Part shown: positions 50,642 through 58,773 of the stretch, one piece after another
Numbering within the stretch: the stretch's first letter is position 1
Layout of the letters: every line of letters begins with the position of its first letter
From: Alistipes timonensis JC136
Lineage (GTDB): Bacteria; Bacteroidota; Bacteroidia; Bacteroidales; Rikenellaceae
DNA length: 64,000 nt
Direction of reading: 5' to 3'
Assembly: GCF_900107675.1 (NCBI RefSeq)
Contig: NZ_FNRI01000003.1
Coordinates: 1-64,000 of the forward strand
The notes under the pieces: model-generated
Database searches by the model: none
What the model saw: only the letters and a program-made list of their open reading frames with translations
Told to the model about the DNA's origin: nothing
Position numbers and translations under genes: made by a program

Positions 50642-52375
50642 ATGAAAAACTTAATGAAATTGAGCATGGTGCTCGTAGTTGCCGCACTGGCATTCTCGAG
50701 CTGCAATTGCTTCAAGAAGATGGCCAAGAACCGGGACGACATCAAGCTGACGGTTACCCCCGAGATTCTCACGCTGAACAACGGCACCGTTGCCGCCGAC
50801 ATCAATGTCACCTTCCCCGTTGAGTACTTCAACAAGAAGGCTATCATCAAGGTTACCCCCGTCATCGTATTCGAGGGCGGCGAAGTGGCCGGCGCTACCA
50901 AATACTACCAGGGTTCGAAAGTGGACGAGAACTACGCTGTCGTAGACAAGATCAACGGCGGCAACTTCACGCAGCACGTGGAGTTCCCCTACGATCCGCG
51001 CATGGACCAGTGCGCACTGCAGCTCCGCGCCGAGATCAAGTGCCCGAAGGGCAAGGCCAAGGAGTTCGTGCTCGTTAACCTGAACACCGGCGCCATCCCC
51101 ACCAAGGAGCAGGCTGCCGTTCTGGCCGGCAACGACGCCGCTGCCAAGGCCGCTATCGCCAAAGAGTTCGGCCTGACGGTCGCTTACGGTCTGAACACCC
51201 TGCAGAAGGATCTCAAGTACGGCGACCTGATGGATCAGATGGCCAACAACTACAAGAAGGTAACCACGGTGGTTGACAAGACCGACCTGCTCTACGCGAT
51301 CAACTCGTCGGTAGTGACGAAGAAGAACGAGAAGAACGCAGACCTCGGCGCTTTCAAAGAGAACGTGGACAAGAACCTCACGAACGACCGCGCTACGCAG
51401 AACATCGCCGTGAAGGGCTACGCTTCGCCCGACGGTCCGGTGAAGTTCAACGACAAACTCTCGCAGGCTCGCAGCGAGTCGGGTAAGAAGGTCGTTGCCA
51501 AGCTGCTGAAAGACGCCGGCCTCGATATCGACGCCGCTGCCTACGGTGAGGACTGGGACGGCTTCAAGGAACTGGTCGAGAAATCGAACATCAAGGACAA
51601 GAACCTCATTCTCCAGGTGTTGAGCCTCTACAACTCGCCCGCAGAGCGTGAGACCGAGATCAAGAACATGTCGACGGTATTCGAGGAGCTGAAGAAAGAG
51701 GTGCTTCCCGAGCTGCGCCGTTCGCAGATCGTCAACAGCACCGATCTCCAAGGTCTGACCGATGCCGAGATCATGGCCGCTTACCGCAACAACGGCGAGC
51801 TGACCGTCGAGCAGTATCTCTATGCCGCTCAGGAGTTGGCTAACGGCGCCGACGAGCAGGTTGCCATCCTGACCGCCGCTTCGAAGAAATTCAACGACGC
51901 CCGCGTATGGAACAACCTCGGCGTGGCTCAGACGCAGGCCGGCGACAAAGCCGCTGCCCTGAAGTCGTTCGAGAAGGCTGCCAAGCTGGATTCGTCGAAG
52001 GAGCTCAACAAGAACCTGCTGCTGGCTAACCTGGCCAACAACAACACTGCCGAGGCCAAGAAGTATGCTGCTTCCGCCGACGCTCAGGCCAAGGCTGCCA
52101 TGGCTGCTGCCGAGGGTGACTACAAGGCTGCCGCCAAGGGTCTCAAGGGTTACAACGAGGCTATCGCCCTGGTTCAGTCGAACGACCTGGCAGGTGCCAA
52201 GAAGGCTATCGCCAAGGACAACTCGGCAGACGCCGACTACCTGCGCGCCGTGATCGCCACGAAGGAAGGCGACCTGAAGACCGCCGAGGCACAGCTGAAG
52301 AGCGCCGTTTCGAAGAACCCCGCACTGGCTCAGAAGGCCGCCAAGGACATCAACCTGAAGCCGCTGCAGAAGTAA
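50642..52375 (+). CDS. OmpA-like and TPR-containing lipoprotein
   Basis: This 577-residue predicted lipoprotein has the lipobox LAFSSC, Cys21. The N-terminal beta-rich domain is about 30-160. The middle segment IAVKGYASPDGPVKFNDKLSQAR (cited as KGYASPDGP, about 257-265) resembles an OmpA-type peptidoglycan-binding motif. The C-terminal TPR/helical repeats (NNLGVAQTQAGDKAAALKSFEKA near 423) run to the end. Codon use favours GCT, GTT and AAG more than neighbouring genes, suggesting high expression. Single-gene unit with strong promoter and terminator. Likely a major envelope protein linking outer membrane and wall. Confidence 0.75.
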   Translation: MKNLMKLSMVLVVAALAFSSCNCFKKMAKNRDDIKLTVTPEILTLNNGTVAADINVTFPVEYFNKKAIIKVTPVIVFEGGEVAGATKYYQGSKVDENYAVVDKINGGNFTQHVEFPYDPRMDQCALQLRAEIKCPKGKAKEFVLVNLNTGAIPTKEQAAVLAGNDAAAKAAIAKEFGLTVAYGLNTLQKDLKYGDLMDQMANNYKKVTTVVDKTDLLYAINSSVVTKKNEKNADLGAFKENVDKNLTNDRATQNIAVKGYASPDGPVKFNDKLSQARSESGKKVVAKLLKDAGLDIDAAAYGEDWDGFKELVEKSNIKDKNLILQVLSLYNSPAERETEIKNMSTVFEELKKEVLPELRRSQIVNSTDLQGLTDAEIMAAYRNNGELTVEQYLYAAQELANGADEQVAILTAASKKFNDARVWNNLGVAQTQAGDKAAALKSFEKAAKLDSSKELNKNLLLANLANNNTAEAKKYAASADAQAKAAMAAAEGDYKAAAKGLKGYNEAIALVQSNDLAGAKKAIAKDNSADADYLRAVIATKEGDLKTAEAQLKSAVSKNPALAQKAAKDINLKPLQK

Positions 52376-52390
52376 TTCGGCACGAAGCGA

Positions 52391-52430
52391 TAAAAAGAGC
52401 CTGGACCGAAACGGTTCAGGCTCTTTTTTT
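52391..52430 (+). terminator. Terminator after the OmpA/TPR gene
   Basis: AAAAAGAGCCTG/CAGGCTCTTTTT with inner ACC/GGT and T7. Confidence 0.9.
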
Positions 52431-52524
52431 GCATCGGCATCCAAGGGTCCGGACAACAAGTGCGAAAACAGGTCCGTTCCTAAAATAATTGGCCCGGAAG
52501 CGACGCGGGATCGAATAATTTTTC

Positions 52525-52532
52525 TAATTTTG
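52525..52532 (+). promoter_or_regulatory. -7 box for deoC
   Basis: TAATTTTG, 16 bp before the deoC ATG. Confidence 0.6.
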
Positions 52533-52548
52533 TAAAAAACAAGATCGT

Positions 52549-53430
52549 ATGGAATACGCCAACCATCTGAATGAATACGCTCCGGCATGGAGCGCCGCGC
52601 AGGTCGACGCCGAGGTCGCCCGCATCCGCCAGGTCGCCCAGGCACGCAACCACAATACCGAAGTCTATAAATTCTGCTACTCGGCCATCGACATCACGAC
52701 GCTGTCGTGCAACGATTCGGTGACCTCCGTCACGGAGTTCGCCCGCAAAACCGTGGAGTTTTACCAAAAATATCCGCATATTCCCAACGTGGCGTCGATC
52801 TGCATCTACCCCGCATTCGTAGAGACCGTGGGGCTGGCCGTGGACGGTACGCCGATGAAGATCACGAGCGTGGCAGGCGGATTTCCCGCCGCGCAGACGT
52901 TTCTCGAAGTGAAGGCCCTCGAAGTGGCGATGGCTGTGGAGAACGGCGCCGACGAGGTGGATATCGTGCTGAACGTGGGCCGTATGCTCACGGGCGAGTA
53001 CAACGAAGCGGCCAATGAGGTAGAGGTGATCCGCACGGAGATGGACGAGGATGTGGTGCTGAAAGTCATCATCGAGTCGGGCGCGCTGAAAACCCCCGAA
53101 CTGATCCGCAAGGCTTCGTTGCTGTCAATGCTGGCCGGGGCCGATTTCGTGAAGACCTCGACGGGTAAGATTGACGTGGCCGCAACGCCCGAGGCTGCCG
53201 TGGTAATGTGCCAGGCTATCAAAGACTATTTCGACAAGACGGGCCGCAAGGTGGGTTTCAAAGCCGCAGGCGGCGTCCGTTCGGCCGAAGACGCCGCGCT
53301 CTACTACACCATCGTCGAGGAGATTCTCGGCAAGGAGTGGCTCACGACCGACCTGTTCCGCATCGGGGCCTCCTCGGCCGCCAACAACCTCATTTCGGCC
53401 ATCGAAGGCAAAGAGGTGAAGTATTTCTGA
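52549..53430 (+). CDS. deoC: Deoxyribose-phosphate aldolase
   Basis: This 293-residue class I aldolase cleaves 2-deoxyribose-5-phosphate to acetaldehyde and glyceraldehyde-3-phosphate. The Schiff-base Lys lies in ADFVKTSTGK (about 200-209), the catalytic partner in GFKAAGGVRSAEDA, and VDIVLNVGRMLTGEY is conserved. It is about 70 residues longer at the N-terminus than the short E. coli type, a form common in Bacteroidota. Single-gene unit. Confidence 0.95.
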   Translation: MEYANHLNEYAPAWSAAQVDAEVARIRQVAQARNHNTEVYKFCYSAIDITTLSCNDSVTSVTEFARKTVEFYQKYPHIPNVASICIYPAFVETVGLAVDGTPMKITSVAGGFPAAQTFLEVKALEVAMAVENGADEVDIVLNVGRMLTGEYNEAANEVEVIRTEMDEDVVLKVIIESGALKTPELIRKASLLSMLAGADFVKTSTGKIDVAATPEAAVVMCQAIKDYFDKTGRKVGFKAAGGVRSAEDAALYYTIVEEILGKEWLTTDLFRIGASSAANNLISAIEGKEVKYF

Positions 53431-53455
53431 TCGCCCGAGTACCGGCAACTATATG

Positions 53456-53487
53456 CAGCAGTCCCTTCGAGGGGACTGCTGTTTTTC
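53456..53487 (+). terminator. Terminator of deoC
   Basis: AGCAGTCCC/GGGACTGCT, short loop, T5. Confidence 0.85.
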
Positions 53488-53575
53488 ATATCCCGAGGGG
53501 CGCAGAACGAAAAAATACCGGCCGTTTAAAATATCCGGACTGCATGATCGTCTGCATAAGTAGAAAGCAGCGGCA

Positions 53576-54139
53576 ATGACAACCCGAAAACGAAAAATCG
53601 TCTTATACACCTTCGACTGCACCGGATGCGGCTACTGCGTCAAGGTCTGCGGCAACGAGGTTCTCAAACTGGTAGACAACGGAGCCTGCCGCTTTGTCAA
53701 CGTGGCCGATGCGTCGCGCTGCAACGGATGCGGACGGTGCGAACGACGATGCCCCAACGGAGCAATTTCACCAAAACAAGCAGATAACATGAAAGAAAAA
53801 CTGAAAACCGCAGGATTCTGCCTCGGAGGCACGGCCCTGCTGGCGCTGGGCGTAGCCGTAACGATGTGGCTGTGGAACGCGCTGATCCCCGGAATCATCG
53901 GATGGACAAGCATCAACTACTGGCAAGCGCTGGGCCTGCTGTTGCTGATCCGGCTGCTTTTCGGCCACTTCGGTCCCTTCGGGTGGCCCGGACACCCGCA
54001 CATGTCGCGCCGGGAGCACCGTCACCTGCACGAAGCGATGCGCGGCATGTCGCACAGCGAGAAGCGTGAGTTCATCCGCCGCCGGATGCGGAATTTGTGC
54101 GAACGGGAAGCCGCAGCGGATGAAACCGGAAAGGAATAA
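53576..54139 (+). CDS. Two-cluster ferredoxin fused to a membrane protein
   Basis: This is a 187-residue frame. Residues 1-70 are a 2x[4Fe-4S] ferredoxin-like domain with Cys motifs CTGCGYCVKVC (15-25) and CNGCGRCERRC (49-59), each followed by Gly/Pro spacing typical of bacterial ferredoxins. From Met72 there are two hydrophobic segments (about 78-100 and 112-127), then a His-rich stretch (HPHMSRREHRHLHEAMRGMSH, cited as MSRREHRHLHEAM) and a basic amphipathic end. The second half resembles small Bacteroidota proteins that accompany an ECF sigma factor. ATG 53789 (Met72) could be an internal start. Its end overlaps the sigma gene by 20 bases. Confidence 0.75.
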   Translation: MTTRKRKIVLYTFDCTGCGYCVKVCGNEVLKLVDNGACRFVNVADASRCNGCGRCERRCPNGAISPKQADNMKEKLKTAGFCLGGTALLALGVAVTMWLWNALIPGIIGWTSINYWQALGLLLLIRLLFGHFGPFGWPGHPHMSRREHRHLHEAMRGMSHSEKREFIRRRMRNLCEREAAADETGKE

Positions 54140-54674
54140 CCCGACCGAGGTATTCGAGAACTACCGTCGGCAGCTGCGGGCCTTCATCGCGCGGCGCGTG
54201 GACTCCGAAGCGGAGGGCGAGGATATCCTCCAGGAAGTTTTCATGCGTTTCGTGCAGACCGACACGGTAAATCCGGTCGGGCAGGTCGCGGCATGGCTCT
54301 TCCGCACGGCGCGCAACCGCATCATCGACCACAGCCGCAAACGCCGCGAGGAGCGGATGCCGCAGATGCACGGGCAGGACGACGAAAGCGGATTCGTCAG
54401 CGAAATCACGGCCCTTTTGGCCGACGAGAGCAGTTCGCCCGAAATGGAGTACCTCCGGGCGCTGGTCTGGGAGGAGGTCGAGAAAGCCCTCGGCGAACTT
54501 CCTGCCGCCCAGCGCGACGTGTTCGAGCTGACCGAAATGGAGGGATTCACCTTCCGGGAGCTCGCCGAGGATACCGGAATCCCCGTGGCGACCCTGCTCT
54601 CGCGCAAGCATTATGCGGTGAAATACCTTCGCAGCCGGTTGGCGGACATCTACGAGGCTTTCCTCACGGACTGA
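54120..54674 (+). CDS. ECF-type RNA polymerase sigma factor
   Basis: This 184-residue sigma-70-family protein has region 2 (about 12-80, with SEAEGEDILQEVFMRFV and WLFRTARNRIIDHSRKR) and region 4 (about 125-175, LGELPAAQRDVFELTEMEGFTFRELAE with the HTH). The start at 54120 (MKPERNN) overlaps the upstream gene by 20 bases, so the two are coupled. The upstream membrane ferredoxin has a cytoplasmic segment and may control the sigma factor, but it lacks a recognised anti-sigma motif. Confidence 0.9.
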   Translation: MKPERNNPTEVFENYRRQLRAFIARRVDSEAEGEDILQEVFMRFVQTDTVNPVGQVAAWLFRTARNRIIDHSRKRREERMPQMHGQDDESGFVSEITALLADESSSPEMEYLRALVWEEVEKALGELPAAQRDVFELTEMEGFTFRELAEDTGIPVATLLSRKHYAVKYLRSRLADIYEAFLTD

Positions 54675-54687
54675 CCTCCGCAGCATG

Positions 54688-54721
54688 AAAAACGGCGGCC
54701 CTTTTGCGGGGCCGCCGTTTC
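54688..54721. terminator. Terminator between the sigma and S41 operons
   Basis: AAACGGCGGCCC/GGGCCGCCGTTT with a short loop; it serves both converging units, though the T runs are short. Confidence 0.75.
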
Positions 54722-54737
54722 CGTCTATACGGTACTG

Positions 54738-54941
54738 TCAGATCGAATCCGCACCCCCGAGGGTCAGCGAATCCGCAGCGGGAACGACCGGCTGTACGGG
54801 AGCGGGCACGGCCGGAGCGGACGCCGCCGGAAGCTCGTCACGCCGGATCATCGACTCGAACTTGTCGCGCCGAAGAAAGACGATGACAATCACCGCGATC
54901 ACCGCCACGGCCACAAGAATCCCGATCAGCTTCTTAATCAT
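54738..54941 (-). CDS. Small membrane protein with Pro/Ala-rich tail
   Basis: This 67-residue protein has a Lys-Lys start, a single hydrophobic helix (LIGILVAVAVIAVIVIVFL, about 5-23), RRDKFESMIRRDE after it, and a tail rich in Ala, Pro and Val (about 38-57). The first codons overlap the end of the S41 protease gene by 8 bases, so it is translated with it. No family is recognised. The envelope-spanning design suggests an accessory of the protease, by position only. Confidence 0.6.
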   Translation of the reverse strand: MIKKLIGILVAVAVIAVIVIVFLRRDKFESMIRRDELPAASAPAVPAPVQPVVPAADSLTLGGADSI

Positions 54942-56568
54942 TTTTATCCTCCTTCAATATCCCGATGGCGCGCACAATCACGTTGTCCACGGGATAGATA
55001 TTCGCATAGAAACCGTTATCCTCCAGCATCGTGTTGCGACCGATGTAAGCCCGGAGCTGGGCCTCGATCAGCCGGCGCGAACGGGCGATGTCGCCATAGC
55101 GCGGCGCAACGCCCTTGCGGGCGGCATAGCGGACGAAATCGTCGACGAGGGTCTTGTCGCTGTCGAGCAACGCCTGCAGTTCGTCGATGGTCTTCACGGC
55201 GTTGAGCGCCTCGCGGTGCCGGTCGGCATACTCGATCGTATAGCGGTAGAGGATGTTGCGGCCCGACACCTCGATGAAATATTTCGTCACATCGGTCGTA
55301 TCGGCCGGAATAAAGACGTCGGGCATGATGCCTCCGCCTCCGTAAACCACCTTTCCGCCCGGCGTCGTCCGTTTGAGCGAATCGGCGAAATGGATGCTGT
55401 CGGCCGAGAAAAACTCGTTGTTCTTATACCGGTTCCAGATATCCTCTTCGTAACTCTCGTCGTCACCGATGGTGTAGGGCTTCTGGATCGAGCGGCCCGT
55501 GGGGGTGTAGTAACGCGCCGTGGTCAGCCGCAGGGCCGATCCGTCGCTGTACGGTATTTGGCGCTGCACGAGTCCCTTTCCGAAGGACCGGCGTCCGACA
55601 ATCGTTCCCCGGTCGTTATCCTGTAACGCTCCGGCGAGGATTTCGCTCGACGATGCACTCCCCTCGTCGATCAGCACCACGACCTCCATGTCCTGCGCCG
55701 AGCCATTGCCGTCGGCATATTCCCGGAGCTGCTCATGGCGGCGGTCTTCGGTGTAGACGATCAACTGGCCTTTATGCAGGAACTCATTGGCCACGGCGAT
55801 CGCCTGGTCGAGGAATCCGCCCGAATTGCCCCGGAGGTCGAAGACCAGCTTCGTGACCCCTTCGGCGCGCAGCGAGGCCAACGCCTTGTGAAATTCGTCG
55901 TAAGTCGTCCGGGCAAACTGCCCCAACTTGACGTAGCCCACGCCGTCGGCAATGCGGAAAGCCGATTCGATGCTCCTGATCGGGATCACACCGCGCTCGA
56001 CGTCGATCGGCACCAGTCCGGCAATACCCTGCCGTCCGATACCCAGGTGCACCGTCGTCCCGCGCGGTCCGCGCAGCATCTTCACGACGTTGTTCTGGGG
56101 AATCTTGCGCCCGGCAACCACCGAGTCGCCGATCTCGATGATCCGGTCCCCGGCCTTGATGCCGGCTTTGTCGCTGGGTCCGTGCGGAATGACGTTCAGC
56201 ACGATCACCGTGTCGGTGGCCATGTTGAAGACCACGCCGATGCCGTCGAACTCCCCTTCGAGGGGCTCATTCAATGCCTGCATCTCCGAGGCAGGGATGT
56301 AGACCGAATGGGGATCGAGCTCCTTGACCAACAGCGGAATGACGTGCTCCGAGAGGGAGTCCATCGACACCGAATCGACATACTGGTTCTCGATCAGCGA
56401 CAGCGTATAGGTCAGCTTGTTCGCAGGCAGCGCCATGCGGCTGAGCATGCCTTTGAGCTGCGAGGTGGTTGAATTGCGCCCCAAATACTGTCCCAGCACG
56501 AGGCCCAGGACCACTCCCGCAGCCAGCAGCAACGGAAAGAGGACGGTGTGTTTCGAATTTTTGTACAT
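54934..56568 (-). CDS. S41-family C-terminal processing protease
   Basis: This 544-residue periplasmic protease is anchored by an N-terminal hydrophobic segment (about 9-27). It has a PDZ domain (about 88-170, GIGVVFNM ... GPSDKAGIKAGDRI) and an S41 peptidase domain. The catalytic Ser is in DEGSASSSEILAGAL and the Lys in GRRSFGKGLVQ (about 25 residues later), a Ser-Lys dyad. A C-terminal domain of about 130 residues follows. The ATG overlaps the stop of the upstream DUF3078 gene by one base (TAATG). Confidence 0.93.
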   Translation of the reverse strand: MYKNSKHTVLFPLLLAAGVVLGLVLGQYLGRNSTTSQLKGMLSRMALPANKLTYTLSLIENQYVDSVSMDSLSEHVIPLLVKELDPHSVYIPASEMQALNEPLEGEFDGIGVVFNMATDTVIVLNVIPHGPSDKAGIKAGDRIIEIGDSVVAGRKIPQNNVVKMLRGPRGTTVHLGIGRQGIAGLVPIDVERGVIPIRSIESAFRIADGVGYVKLGQFARTTYDEFHKALASLRAEGVTKLVFDLRGNSGGFLDQAIAVANEFLHKGQLIVYTEDRRHEQLREYADGNGSAQDMEVVVLIDEGSASSSEILAGALQDNDRGTIVGRRSFGKGLVQRQIPYSDGSALRLTTARYYTPTGRSIQKPYTIGDDESYEEDIWNRYKNNEFFSADSIHFADSLKRTTPGGKVVYGGGGIMPDVFIPADTTDVTKYFIEVSGRNILYRYTIEYADRHREALNAVKTIDELQALLDSDKTLVDDFVRYAARKGVAPRYGDIARSRRLIEAQLRAYIGRNTMLEDNGFYANIYPVDNVIVRAIGILKEDKND

Positions 56569-57797
56569 TACTTGTTCTTAAAGGTATACGTCAGGCCGAC
56601 GCTCAGCAGGGTCCGTGTCTGCACGTCGACATTCTGCGCCCGGTTGTAATACAACTGGAAACTCAACGTCGTGGAAAGGTATTTTGTTGCCTTGATGTCG
56701 ATGGTATTTTCCCAGCGCACCGTGGGGTGGATCGGCAGGCGGGGTTTGTCCTTGATATTCTTATCCCCCGAATTCCACTGTTCGAAGGCCGCCAGATACT
56801 TGCTGTAATCACTGATCTTGTTCCTCTGACCGATGTCGGTGATCCAGCCATAGAAAGAGAAAATCGTCGTCCGGTAGCGCAGGTAACCCGTCTTACCAAA
56901 GGTCCGGTCGAAACCGATCTCAATCGACGAACCGCCCTCGTATTTCGAGGTCTTGTCGGGATCTTCGATACCGTAAGGATAGGCCGGCTTGATCTCAATC
57001 TCTTTGCCTTCGCTGTCTTTTTCCACCTGCCGCATGCGAATCCAGTCACTTTCGGCGAACGTGGCGTTCAGGGCGAGCGGAGACATATTGACCGTAATGG
57101 GGAATTTCTTCTGAGGACTTTTATAGGTGATACCCAGCGAAATGTCGAGATAACCCGGGGTCATGAACTTGCTTTTGAGATGCTTTTTTTCCTGCTCGGA
57201 ACGTGATTTATAGCCATTGACGAACTGGCTGCGGAACTGGATGATCGAGCCGTAGGACCAGTTCTTGGCCATCTCAAAGGCAGGGTTCACCCAAATGAGC
57301 AACTCATCCTGATTCTTGAACCAGACGCCCTCGCTGTCCATGATCTTGTTTCCGCTCTCGTCGACCATCGGCTTACCGTCCGGCCCTACGCGCTGCGTCT
57401 CGACCTTCATGCGGTTGTAACCCAGCTTGGCACTGAACTTGGTTTCGATGGAAAAGAGGTTCTTTTTGAAGACATGGCGCAGATTGAAGGTTCCGACCAG
57501 CGCGATGGAGTTATCACCGCCCGAGACCGAGATCCACGGATCGTTGTAGGAGGTCAGCGAACCCTGCAGGCCGCCGCCGAATTCGAGGTAGTTGCGCTCC
57601 TTGCGGATGGCGGCACGTTCAGCCTTATAACGGGCCAGGTTGAAATAGTCGACGTCGACGGGGGTGGACTTCAGCTTATCCTGGAAAGTCACGCTCTGCT
57701 GCTCGGCATTGACCTCGTCGATCGAAATCTGGGCCGAAGCCGGAACAGATGCGACCAGGGAAGCCGCCAGTAAGAAGATCGGGAAAAAATGTTTCAT
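56568..57797 (-). CDS. DUF3078-like outer-membrane protein
   Basis: This 409-residue exported protein has a signal peptide ending near VPASAQ (about 22) and repeated amphipathic beta-strands, with a terminal aromatic strand (VGLTYTFKNK) typical of an outer-membrane barrel. It resembles DUF3078 proteins of Bacteroidota, whose function is unknown. The start at 57797 (MKHFFPIF) gives a proper signal peptide. It is translationally coupled to the S41 protease and, through it, to the small membrane protein. Confidence 0.8.
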   Translation of the reverse strand: MKHFFPIFLLAASLVASVPASAQISIDEVNAEQQSVTFQDKLKSTPVDVDYFNLARYKAERAAIRKERNYLEFGGGLQGSLTSYNDPWISVSGGDNSIALVGTFNLRHVFKKNLFSIETKFSAKLGYNRMKVETQRVGPDGKPMVDESGNKIMDSEGVWFKNQDELLIWVNPAFEMAKNWSYGSIIQFRSQFVNGYKSRSEQEKKHLKSKFMTPGYLDISLGITYKSPQKKFPITVNMSPLALNATFAESDWIRMRQVEKDSEGKEIEIKPAYPYGIEDPDKTSKYEGGSSIEIGFDRTFGKTGYLRYRTTIFSFYGWITDIGQRNKISDYSKYLAAFEQWNSGDKNIKDKPRLPIHPTVRWENTIDIKATKYLSTTLSFQLYYNRAQNVDVQTRTLLSVGLTYTFKNK

Positions 57798-57827
57798 AGC
57801 GAAGCGATTCAATTGATTTTCAATGCA

Positions 57828-57864
57828 CAAATTTATGAATTTATTTACAAAATCCTTAACTTTG
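57828..57864. promoter_or_regulatory. Divergent -7 boxes for the DUF3078 operon and nfo
   Basis: TAAATTTG on the minus strand (57828-57835) faces the DUF3078 operon. TAACTTTG on the plus strand (57857-57864) faces nfo, 28 bp before its ATG. Confidence 0.65.
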
Positions 57865-57892
57865 TCTGAAAGATAAACTGAAAGGACGAATT

Positions 57893-58741
57893 ATGAAATA
57901 TTTCGGAGCACACGTAAGCGCCGCGGGAGGTGTGGACAACGCCCCTGCCAACGCACTCGCAATAGGGGCCACGGCCTTCGCACTCTTCACCAAGAACCAG
58001 CGCCAATGGGTAGCCAAGCCGCTCACTGCGGGGGAGATCGACGCTTTCCGCAAGGCGTGCGACACCTGCGGCTACCGGCCGGAACAAATACTGCCCCACG
58101 ACTCGTACCTCATCAACCTCGGGCATCCCGAGGAGGAAGCATTGGAAAAGTCGCGCGCAGCGTTTCTCGACGAAATGCAGCGGTGCGAACTGCTGGGACT
58201 CGACCGGCTGAACTTCCATCCCGGCAGCCACCTGCAAAAGATCACCGAGGAGGAGAGCCTCGACCGGATCGCCGAATCGATCAACATCGCCCTCGACAAG
58301 ACCCGCGGCGTGACGGCCGTAATCGAAAACACCGCCGGGCAGGGATCTAACCTCGGGTTCCGTTTCGAACACCTCCGCTACCTGATCGACCGCGTGGAGG
58401 ACAAGTCGCGCGTGGGCGTCTGCATCGACACCTGCCACGCCTTTGCGGCGGGATATGACCTGCGGACCCCCGAGGCGTGCGACGCGACGTTCGCCGAACT
58501 GGAGCGCGTCGTGGGATTCAACTACCTGAAAGGGATGCACCTGAACGATGCGATGAAGATTCTGGGCAGCCGCGTCGACCGCCACACGCCGCTGGGCGAA
58601 GGGATGATCGGCATGGAGTGTTTCCGCTACATCGCCCGCGACAAACGGTTCGACGGCATTCCGCTGATCCTCGAAACCCCGGACGAAGCGCGCTGGGGCG
58701 AGGAGATCGCCCGATTGAAAGCATTCGCCGAAGAGGCATAG
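57893..58741 (+). CDS. nfo: Endonuclease IV (AP endonuclease)
   Basis: This 282-residue TIM-barrel base-excision-repair enzyme cuts DNA 5' of abasic sites. The three zinc-binding signature regions are present: VIENTAGQGSNLG (about 142-154), GVCIDTCHAFAAGYD (about 175-189) and HTPLGEGMIG. The N-terminal FGAHVSAAGGV and HDSYLINLG are typical. Single-gene unit closed by a bidirectional terminator. Confidence 0.97.
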   Translation: MKYFGAHVSAAGGVDNAPANALAIGATAFALFTKNQRQWVAKPLTAGEIDAFRKACDTCGYRPEQILPHDSYLINLGHPEEEALEKSRAAFLDEMQRCELLGLDRLNFHPGSHLQKITEEESLDRIAESINIALDKTRGVTAVIENTAGQGSNLGFRFEHLRYLIDRVEDKSRVGVCIDTCHAFAAGYDLRTPEACDATFAELERVVGFNYLKGMHLNDAMKILGSRVDRHTPLGEGMIGMECFRYIARDKRFDGIPLILETPDEARWGEEIARLKAFAEEA

Positions 58742-58773
58742 AAAAAAAGGGAGGTTTCAGACCTCCCTTTTTC
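58742..58773. terminator. Bidirectional terminator after nfo
   Basis: AAAAAGGGAGGT/ACCTCCCTTTTT with a 5-base loop; its right end touches the stop codon of the converging aminotransferase gene. Confidence 0.9.
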
